From: Rhodospirillales bacterium
GTDB taxonomy: Bacteria > Pseudomonadota > Alphaproteobacteria > Acetobacterales > Acetobacteraceae
Assembly (NCBI GenBank): GCA_025352915.1
Contig: JANXSA010000358.1
Span: 1-7,279, forward strand
Direction: 5' to 3'
DNA: 7,279 nucleotides
Positions 1-5,366 of this stretch are shown piece after piece; within the stretch, counting starts at the first letter, position 1; each line of letters opens with the position of its first letter. Made by a program: the position numbers and the translations under genes. The notes under the pieces were generated by a model, which saw only the letters and a list, made by a program, of their open reading frames with translations, did not search any database and was not told where the DNA came from.

Positions 1-1331
1 CCGATTTCGGCCAGGATGTCGCCGAAGCCGGAGTGGGTGGAGGCTTTGCGGCCGGCGACTTTTGGCATGGGTAATTCGGCGGGGATGTGGATGGCGGGGG
101 CGGAGAGGCTCCGGCCTTCGGGGGTGATCGGGGTGGCGAAGGGGACCGCGGCGATGAAGGCGGCGAGTTCGTCGGCGGGGGCGTCGAGGCCTTCGTATTT
201 GTCCCATTCGTGGCCGTCGCGGATGCGGTTGGAGCTTCGAAAACCTTCCATCTGGTCTTTGGTCATCAGGCCGGAGTGGTTGTCCTTGTGGCCGGCGAAG
301 GGCAGGCCCATGCCCTTGATGGTGTAGGCGATGAAGCAGGTGGGCTGATCGCCCTCGGCATCGGCGGCGCGCAAGGCTTCGATGAGGGTTTCGATGTCGT
401 GGCCGCCGAGATTGGTCATGAGGTCGGCGAGTTCGGCGTCGGTCATCGGGTCGATGATGGCGCGCACGCCCTCGTCGCGGCTGAGGTCGGTGAGGAGGGC
501 CTGGCGCCAGGCGGCACCGCCTTGGAAGGTGAGGGCGGAGTAGAGCGAGTTCGGGCAATCGTCGATGAAGCGGCGCAGCGCCTCGCCACCCTCGCGGGCG
601 AAGGCGGCTTCGAGCTTGCGGCCGTATTTGAGGGTGACGACGTTCCAGCCCATGTCGCGGAACAGGCCCTCGATGCGGCCGAACAGGCGGTCGGGGACGA
701 CGGAGTCCAGGCTTTGGCGGTTGTAGTCGATGATCCACCAGACGCCGCGGACGTCGTGTTTCCAGCCTTCGAGCAGGGCTTCGTAGATGTTGCCCTCGTC
801 CAGTTCGGCGTCGCCGGCGATGGCGATGTGGCGGCCCGGGGCGATGTCTTCGCGGCCGAGGCCGTGCAGGCGGACATAGTCCTGCATCAGGGCGGAGAAG
901 CTGGTGAGCGCCACGCCGAGGCCGACCGAGCCGGTGGAGAAATCGACTTCCGGGCCGTCCTTGGTGCGGCTGGGGTAGGATTGGATGCCGCCGAGCTGGC
1001 GCAGGGCGGGGAGTTTTTCGCGGGTCTGGCGGCCGAACAGGTAGTTGATGGCGTGGAAGACCGGGGCGGCATGGGGTTTGACGGCGACACGGTCCTGGGG
1101 GCGCAGAACGGAGAAGTAGAGCGCGGTCAGGATCGAGATGCAGGAGGCGCAGGAGGCCTGGTGGCCGCCGACCTTGAGGCCGTCGCGGTTGGGGCGGATG
1201 TGGTTGGCGTTGTGGATCATCCAGGCGGAGAGCCAGAGCAGCTTGCGCTCGACCTGGTGCAACAGGGCGATGTGGCGCGGGTCCTGGTTGGCGGGCGGGG
1301 ACGGGGCGAGCTTGAGCGGCATCTCGTTCAT
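1..1331 (-). CDS. Homodimeric pyruvate dehydrogenase E1 / transketolase-like ThDP enzyme, N-terminal 443 residues (runs off left edge)
   Basis: This is a thiamine-diphosphate (ThDP) enzyme related to AceE, the E1 that decarboxylates pyruvate and passes the acetyl group to lipoyl-E2. The visible N-terminal half reads in one frame without interruption. It carries GGHQAS (55-60, matching GGHMAS of E. coli AceE), KPHAAP (85-90), QSYP (117-120) and the ThDP/Mg motif GDAELDEGN (173-181), with the partner Asn at 204 in IDYN. Further on are GWNV (228-231), TIKGMG (337-342) and DNHSG (350-354), whose His likely matches the loop histidine of AceE. The start is ATG 1331-1329, with AGGAA six bases upstream. 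It overlaps the nnr stop as ATGA, so translation is probably coupled. The N-terminus is about 50 residues shorter than E. coli AceE. The pyrimidine-binding and C-terminal domains lie outside the window. The substrate could be another 2-oxoacid. Family is confident, exact reaction moderate. Confidence 0.85.
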   Translation of the reverse strand, partial: MNEMPLKLAPSPPANQDPRHIALLHQVERKLLWLSAWMIHNANHIRPNRDGLKVGGHQASCASCISILTALYFSVLRPQDRVAVKPHAAPVFHAINYLFGRQTREKLPALRQLGGIQSYPSRTKDGPEVDFSTGSVGLGVALTSFSALMQDYVRLHGLGREDIAPGRHIAIAGDAELDEGNIYEALLEGWKHDVRGVWWIIDYNRQSLDSVVPDRLFGRIEGLFRDMGWNVVTLKYGRKLEAAFAREGGEALRRFIDDCPNSLYSALTFQGGAAWRQALLTDLSRDEGVRAIIDPMTDAELADLMTNLGGHDIETLIEALRAADAEGDQPTCFIAYTIKGMGLPFAGHKDNHSGLMTKDQMEGFRSSNRIRDGHEWDKYEGLDAPADELAAFIAAVPFATPITPEGRSLSAPAIHIPAELPMPKVAGRKASTHSGFGDILAEI

Positions 1332-2797
1332 CGGCTGTTCCTGGTGACGGCCGCGCATAGTAGCGAACTGCGTGCCGGAGCGGCAACGGGATGTAGCTGG
1401 CGCCCGAGGGCGGCGAGCAGATCTTCGGCGATCAGGTCTTCGGCGATCAGGCGGGGACCGGCGTGGCGGGCGGCCATGGCGTGCAGCCAGACGGCGGCGC
1501 AGGTGGCATCCCACGGTGGCATGCCCTGGGCCAGGAGGCCGGCGATGATGCCGGCCAGGACGTCGCCGGCGCCGGCGGTGGCGAGCCAGGGCGGGGCGCA
1601 GTCGTTGATCGCCGCGCGGCCGTCAGGGGCGGCGATGATGGTGTCGGCGCCCTTGAGCAGGACGACGGCGCCGGTCTGGGCGGCGGCGGCGCGGACGGCG
1701 GACAGGCGATCGGGGCCCGCTGGACCGAAGAGGGGCGGGCCGAAGACGCGGGCGAATTCGCCGGGGTGGGGGGTCAATACCGTGGCGCCCTGGAGCGCTT
1801 GCGGGGTGCCGGCGCAGGCGGTCAGGGCGTCGGCGTCGATCACGGTTTGGCGGCCGGCGCGCAGCAGGATAGGCAGAGCGGCCTGGGCGGCGGGGAGGCC
1901 GAGGCCGGGGCCGCAGACCCAGACTTTTCTCCGCGGGTCGGCGAGCAGGGTGGTCAGGGGGGCAGTATCGACGAGGAGGCCGGGGTCGCCGGTGCGGTAG
2001 ATCGCGGCAGCGGATTCGGGGGCGACGATGGTGAGCATGCCGGCGCCGACCCGGCGGGCCGCGCCGGCGGCGAGGCGGGCGGCGCCGGTCATGCTGGTGC
2101 CGCCGAGGATGGTGACGTGGCCGCGGGTGTATTTGTGGTCGGTGGCGCCGGGGCTGGGCAGGGTCCAGAGGGCGGGGGTGTTGCGCCAGGTTCGCACCGG
2201 GGGGACGGCAGGGGGGATGCCGATCTCGGCCAGGACAAGGTCGCCGCAGAGGGCGCGGCCGGGCAGCAGGAGGTGGCCGGGCTTGCGGCGATGGAAGGTG
2301 ATGGTCAGTTCGGCGGGCGTGACGGTGCCGCGCGGGGTGCCGGTGGCGCCGTCGAGGCCGCTCGGGACGTCGATGGCGACGATGCGGCGGGCGGCGGCCA
2401 GGACGGTGGCCACCGAAGGGTCGAGGTCGCGGGCGAGGCCGGCGCCGAAGACGGCGTCGATCACCAGGCTGGCGCGGGCGGCCTCGGCGGCGGTGAAGGG
2501 TGCCATAGGACCGTGCCAGCGTGCGGCAGCGATGGCGGCGTCGCCGCGCGGCGGGGCGAGTGCGGCGACGGTGACCGGCCAGCCAGCGCGGGCGAGCAGG
2601 CGGGCGGCGACGTAGCCGTCGCCGCCATTGTTGCCGGGGCCGCACAGGACCAGCACCGGACAGGGACGGAAGCGGGTGCGGATGGCCTGGGCCACCGCCC
2701 AGCCGGCGCGTTCCATCAGGACTTCGACCGTGGTGCCTGATGCCACGGCGTTGGCGTCGGCCTGGGCCATCTCGGCGGGGGTCAACAATTCTTCCAC
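1328..2797 (-). CDS. nnr: Bifunctional NAD(P)H-hydrate epimerase / ADP-dependent NAD(P)H-hydrate dehydratase
   Basis: Nnr repairs damaged nicotinamide cofactors in the cytosol. The N-terminal epimerase interconverts R- and S-NAD(P)H hydrate, and the C-terminal dehydratase restores NAD(P)H using ADP. The protein is 489 residues, normal for the fused bacterial form. The YjeF_N/epimerase half (about 1-210) shows GPGNNGGDGY (53-62), VIDAVFGAG (112-120) and IDVPSGLDG (142-150). The carbohydrate-kinase-like dehydratase half (about 220-470) shows HKYTRGHV (221-228), GAGMLTIV (251-258), CGPGLG (295-300), IDADAL (320-325), TPHPGEF (342-348), LLKGADT (380-386) and the AGAGDVLAG active-site segment (408-416). 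A GTG start at 2797 is preferred: GAGGAG sits five bases before it and the family's N-terminus begins here. The open frame continues upstream (an ATG lies near 2869) but that sequence is not family-like. The stop overlaps the next gene. Residues 450-459 hold a duplicated LIAED. Confidence 0.93.
   Translation of the reverse strand: MEELLTPAEMAQADANAVASGTTVEVLMERAGWAVAQAIRTRFRPCPVLVLCGPGNNGGDGYVAARLLARAGWPVTVAALAPPRGDAAIAAARWHGPMAPFTAAEAARASLVIDAVFGAGLARDLDPSVATVLAAARRIVAIDVPSGLDGATGTPRGTVTPAELTITFHRRKPGHLLLPGRALCGDLVLAEIGIPPAVPPVRTWRNTPALWTLPSPGATDHKYTRGHVTILGGTSMTGAARLAAGAARRVGAGMLTIVAPESAAAIYRTGDPGLLVDTAPLTTLLADPRRKVWVCGPGLGLPAAQAALPILLRAGRQTVIDADALTACAGTPQALQGATVLTPHPGEFARVFGPPLFGPAGPDRLSAVRAAAAQTGAVVLLKGADTIIAAPDGRAAINDCAPPWLATAGAGDVLAGIIAGLLAQGMPPWDATCAAVWLHAMAARHAGPRLIAEDLIAEDLLAALGRQLHPVAAPARSSLLCAAVTRNSR
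1338..1342 (-). promoter_or_regulatory. Ribosome binding site of the E1-like gene, inside the nnr 3' end
   Basis: AGGAA on the minus strand lies six bases before the ATG at 1331-1329, within the last codons of nnr. It supports this start and translational coupling through the ATGA overlap at 1328-1331. No separate promoter was seen in the nnr end. Confidence 0.6.
1422..1451 (-). repeat. Perfect 15-base tandem duplication inside nnr
   Basis: The 15-mer TCTTCGGCGATCAGG (plus strand) occurs twice back to back, at 1422-1436 and 1437-1451. It keeps frame and duplicates the residues LIAED near the C-terminus of Nnr (450-459), outside the recognised active-site motifs. The identity is complete to the base, which suggests a recent slippage or duplication event. 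Confidence 0.95.
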
Positions 2798-2911
2798 GGG
2801 GACTCCTCGGCGGGTGACTGCGTATAAGTCTAGCCTGGGTTGGCGCGCTTTGGTGACCCCGGCGGGCATTGGATGCGGTAGGTTGCTGGCGAACAGCCGG
2901 ACGGAGTCGGG
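2798..2911. promoter_or_regulatory. Divergent regulatory gap between nnr and the ParA-like gene
   Basis: These 114 bases separate the divergent starts at 2797 (minus) and 2912 (plus), so promoters for both the nnr/E1 operon and the parA/copD pair should lie here. The only AT-rich spot is around 2822-2832 (TATAAG on plus, TTATAC on minus), which could hold a -10 element. I found no convincing -35 at proper spacing and no clear operator palindrome. Confidence 0.4.
2803..2808 (-). promoter_or_regulatory. Ribosome binding site deciding the GTG start of nnr
   Basis: GAGGAG on the minus strand, five bases before the GTG at 2797-2795. It is the best Shine-Dalgarno match in the upstream stretch. It favours this start over the ATG near 2869, which would put the start inside the divergent gap. 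Confidence 0.6.
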
Positions 2912-3532
2912 ATGTCGGTGGTTATTACGGTGGCGCAGCAGAAGGGCGGGGCGGGCAAGAGCACGCTGGCGGCCAATCTGGCGGCGGCGTTTGCCGAGAG
3001 CGCGCGCGTGGCGGTGCTGGATATCGATCCGCAGCGCAGCCTGGCGCGGTGGCATGGGCTGCGGGGCACGCGGGCGCCGGGGATCACGCTGTCGGAGGTT
3101 TCGGGCTGGCGGCTGCCGGCGGAGATCGAGCGGTTGCGGCAGGAGCATGATGTGCTGATTGTCGACAGCCCGCCGCAGGTGGAGACCGATGCCAAGATCG
3201 CGGTGCGGGCGGCCGGCCTGGTGCTGGTGCCGTTGCAGCCGAGCCCGCCGGATCTGTGGGCGGCGGAAGGGACGCTGAAGCTGGCGCGCGAGGAGAAGCG
3301 GCGGGCGGTGTTGCTGCTCAACCGGGCGCCGGCGAGCGGAAGTCTGCGCGCGGGGGTGGAGGCGGAGATCGGCGCGCGCGGGTATGCGCTGCTGGCGGCC
3401 ACGCTGGGTAACCGGGTGGGGTTTGCAGGCGCCTTTGCGCGCGGGCTGGGGGTGACGGAGACGGCGCCGCGGTCGGTGGCGGCGGCGGAGTTGCGGGCGG
3501 TGTTGGCGGAAATCAGGGGGTTGCTGGGATGA
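2912..3532 (+). CDS. Orphan ParA/MinD-type P-loop ATPase
   Basis: A 206-residue deviant-Walker ATPase of the ParA family. Members dimerise on ATP, commonly bind DNA or membrane non-specifically, and position cargo such as plasmids, chromosomes or protein clusters. Visible motifs are the deviant Walker A KGGAGKST (11-18, signature Lys 11 and catalytic Lys 16), switch I DIDPQRS (37-43), and Walker B VLIVDSPP (81-88). There is then a PLQPSPPD segment in the middle. Length suits the short ParA class without an N-terminal DNA-binding domain. The ATG at 2912 has GGAG five bases upstream and begins the beta strand directly before the P-loop. No ParB-like gene or parS-like repeat was seen, so a classical segregation locus is not supported here. 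It overlaps the following membrane-protein gene by ATGA, implying one transcript. The cargo is unknown. Confidence 0.88.
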   Translation: MSVVITVAQQKGGAGKSTLAANLAAAFAESARVAVLDIDPQRSLARWHGLRGTRAPGITLSEVSGWRLPAEIERLRQEHDVLIVDSPPQVETDAKIAVRAAGLVLVPLQPSPPDLWAAEGTLKLAREEKRRAVLLLNRAPASGSLRAGVEAEIGARGYALLAATLGNRVGFAGAFARGLGVTETAPRSVAAAELRAVLAEIRGLLG

Positions 3533-3984
3533 GCGGGCTTGGGGCGATGAAGGTGCTGCATCTACTGGGTGCGGTGATCTGGGTGGGCGGGATGTTCTTT
3601 GCCCTGCTGGTGTTGCGGCCGAGCCTGGCGGTGCTGGAGCCGCCGCAGCGGCTGGCGCTGCATGGGCAAGTGTTCCGGCGGTTCTTTCTGATTATCTGGC
3701 ACGCCATGCCGATCGTGATCCTGACCGGTTACGGGCTGGTGTTCCTGGGGTTCGGCGGGTTCAAGGGCACGCCCTGGACAGTGCATGTGATGCATCTGAG
3801 CGGGCTGGTGATGGCGGTGATCTTCGTAGTGATCTTCTTCGGGCCGTGGGCCGCACTGCGCGCCGCACTGACGTCGGATAACCGCCCGGCAGCAGCAGCG
3901 AGCGTGGATCGCATCCGCAAACTGATCACGATCAACCTGGCCCTGGGCCTGGCCACGATCGCCGTGGCTGGCATCGGGGGCTGA
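3529..3984 (+). CDS. CopD-like four-helix integral membrane protein
   Basis: A 151-residue hydrophobic protein with about four predicted membrane segments, near 9-30, 52-74, 85-106 and 130-149. The first helix carries HLLGAVIWVGG (11-21), the pattern of the CopD family (copper resistance/transport membrane domain) and related heme- or metal-handling membrane proteins. His 11, 58, 86 and 89 lie in or near helices and could bind metal or heme. The ATG at 3529 overlaps the ParA stop (ATGA), with AGGGGG eight bases before it. The in-frame ATG at 3547 (residue 7, just before the first helix) is an alternative start. The family assignment comes from the motif and topology. The role is not shown by neighbours, as no cop or cytochrome gene lies in the window. 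The last 45 codons switch from G-rich to C-rich third positions. Confidence 0.75.
   Translation: MSGLGAMKVLHLLGAVIWVGGMFFALLVLRPSLAVLEPPQRLALHGQVFRRFFLIIWHAMPIVILTGYGLVFLGFGGFKGTPWTVHVMHLSGLVMAVIFVVIFFGPWAALRAALTSDNRPAAAASVDRIRKLITINLALGLATIAVAGIGG
3840..3910. other. GC-skew inversion point
   Basis: Hand counts of 60-base rows on the plus strand give G/C of 25/16 (1-60), 32/13 (1261-1320), 30/16 (3301-3360), 24/16 (3721-3780) and 21/11 (3781-3840). They are then 23/23 (3841-3900), 16/21 (3901-3960), 19/29 (4741-4800), 16/27 (5041-5100), 17/25 (5461-5520), 12/27 (6121-6180) and 13/29 (7141-7200). The change does not follow gene strand: minus genes and plus genes on the left both leave the plus strand G-rich, and the reverse holds on the right. 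Confidence 0.65.
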
Positions 3985-4204
3985 GGCGTAGGCAAGGAAG
4001 GCCAGCGCTCTGCGTGTATGTGCACGGCGGTGACAAACCCAGCCACTGGAGCGCCGGCGCAGCACAGCCAGGCCGGAGCAAAACCTAGCCGCCACCGAAT
4101 GCGCCGATCCAGAGACCGGCGAGATCACCAGCACCTGATCCCGCACCAGGAGGAAGGCATGGCCTGCTTTTACGCCGCCACAATGGCCTAGATTCCGACC
4201 GCCG
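3985..4204. other. Gap with no recognisable gene
   Basis: About 220 bases follow the CopD-like gene. All plus frames are broken or give only short, family-less peptides, and the open minus frame across it is a shadow. I saw no tRNA, no hairpin followed by a T-run that would end the upstream transcript, and no obvious flanking direct repeat. It probably belongs to the decayed mobile region that follows. Confidence 0.5.
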
Positions 4205-4306
4205 TTGACAGCCGACAGCTTCAACGCCTCCGCAGCCAACGACACCATCAACGCCGGCGACGGCGACGACTACATCGACCCGGGCACCCTCGCCACGGCC
4301 ACCCGC
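4205..4306 (+). pseudogene. Possible RTX-type calcium-binding repeat fragment
   Basis: In the frame that leads into the recombinase start, positions 4238-4276 encode NDTINAGDGDDYI. This closely resembles the nonapeptide of hemolysin-type calcium-binding (RTX) proteins (GGxGxDxUx) with its usual preceding NDT(I/L). It is preceded by LTADSFNASA and followed by nine residues leading into MRVALYARYSSD with no stop. Only one repeat is present, and Gly-Asp runs arise easily in GC-rich DNA, so this may be a remnant of a secreted RTX protein or chance. The frame is closed upstream by a TGA at 4136-4138, and no start or RBS marks it as an independent gene. Confidence 0.25.
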
Positions 4307-5340
4307 ATGCGAGTCGCTCTTTATGCCCGCTACTCCAGTGATGCCCATTCGGGGACGTCCGCCGCGTGAGGAGGGTATCCTACGCAACCGCCTCTATGCC
4401 GGCAGGCTCATCTGGAACCGCATGCACTCGCATATGGACCCCACCAAAGGTCACGCAGTACGGCGCACAAACGCCGCCGAGGAACTGATCGAGGTGGCGG
4501 TGCCCAACCTGCGCATCATCGATCCCGAACTCTGCGGGATCGTCCAACAGCGTCTTTCCGGCGAAGCGGTAGAGCTCTCCGCCTCGCAGGCAGCCGCCCT
4601 GGCCCCGACCGCACAGGAAGGCTTCTGGGACCGGCGCCGTCCCCGCCACCTGCTCACGAACAAGGTGTGCTGTGGTGGCCCGTTCACCTCTAGGGGCAAG
4701 GATTACCTAGCCTGCCACAACGCCTTCCAGGGAGCCTGCGGTAACCGCCGCTCCATCCGCCGCGGGCGCCCGGAGGCCCAGCTCCGGACCGCCCTGCGAC
4801 GCGACCTCATGGCGCCGGACGCAGTGGAGGGCTTTATCGAAGCATTCAACACCGAATGGAAGCGCCTCGAGCGCGAGGCCGGTGTGAACACCGAAGCGGC
4901 GAGGCGCGAACTGGCAACCGCCGAGCGCAAGGTCCAGAACCTCGTCGACGCCATTGCGAACGGCCTGCGCAACGCCAGCACCAAGCAACAGCTGGACCAG
5001 TTGGAGGCCAGGTGCGAGGAACTACAGGCCCAGATCGGCGCACCAGCGCCCGCGCGACCGATCTTCCCGTCCAACCTCGCGGCGGTCTACCGCGGCCATG
5101 TCACCAAACTTGAGCGCGCGGTCGCCGACAAGAAGTCGCCCGCGGTGCTGGAGGCGGCGCGCGCCCTTATCGAGCGCGCCACCAGATGACGGAGACAGCC
5201 ACCCCATCGAACTGGAGGGCGCCATCGCCGGCATGCTCCGCGCGGCAGGCATGACAACATCTGCCGGCCAGATGCCAAGGGAGAGCCAGGCGCAGCAACC
5301 GCCCGATCTTGATTTATTCGCCAGTTCGGTAAAAGAGGCT
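4307..5340 (+). pseudogene. Decayed serine recombinase (resolvase/invertase family), internally deleted and frameshifted
   Basis: Intact relatives are about 500-550 residue serine recombinases of mobile elements. Three pieces in three frames remain. Piece 1 (4307-4342) is the N-terminus MRVALYARYSSD, including the expected nucleophile Ser 10 in YARYS; this frame stops at 4369. Piece 2 (about 4347-5186) resumes in another frame just before GILRNRLYAGRLIWNR, the hallmark of the Recombinase domain. It continues through VPNLRIID, the zinc-ribbon region HLLTNKV-CCGGPFTSRGKDYLAC, GACGNRRSI and a coiled coil (about 4850-5035) to LIERATR, with a TGA at 5187-5189. Piece 3 (from 5182, third frame) gives PDDGDSHPIELEGAIAGML and SSVKEA, the usual family tail. 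Over 200 codons of the catalytic domain are missing at 4343-4349, and one expected CxxC is collapsed. The 4323-5189 open frame could still yield a DNA-binding fragment, but there is no good reason to think it functions. Confidence 0.85.
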
Positions 5341-5343
5341 CTA

Positions 5344-5356
5344 GGGGCAAGGCCCC
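5344..5356 (-). terminator. Weak candidate terminator hairpin after the aminotransferase
   Basis: GGGGC-AAG-GCCCC forms a perfect five-pair stem with a three-base loop, 10 bases beyond the aminotransferase stop. On the minus strand it is followed by TAGAGCCTCTTTTACC, so the T-run is short and lies several bases from the stem. The stem is short for an intrinsic terminator and overlaps the end of the recombinase-like tail, so this is tentative. Confidence 0.3.
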
Positions 5357-5366
5357 GGCTTACTTC

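Noticed and set aside
87..2000. A 637-codon open frame on the plus strand
   Set aside because: It lies antisense to nnr and the E1-like gene, both of which have clear family motifs. The product is a low-complexity Gly/Ala/Val/Asp string typical of antisense frames in GC-rich DNA.
1463..2740. Long plus-strand and minus-strand alternative frames over nnr (including 1623-2645)
   Set aside because: These are shadow frames of nnr, with Gly- or Arg/Pro-rich products and no domain.
2798..3148. N-terminal extension of nnr to an upstream ATG at 3148
   Set aside because: It would run antisense through the ParA start and adds no family sequence. The GTG at 2797 has a better RBS and the correct N-terminus.
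2912..3532. A chromosomal or plasmid parABS partition locus
   Set aside because: There is no ParB-like gene and no repeated parS-like palindromes. The neighbour is a membrane protein.
3840..5366. A dif (XerCD) site at the skew switch
   Set aside because: Scanned by eye for an AT-rich 28-mer with the usual CGCATAA/TTATGTTAA-type arms; none found. The AT-richer patch at 5310-5336 is part of the recombinase tail.
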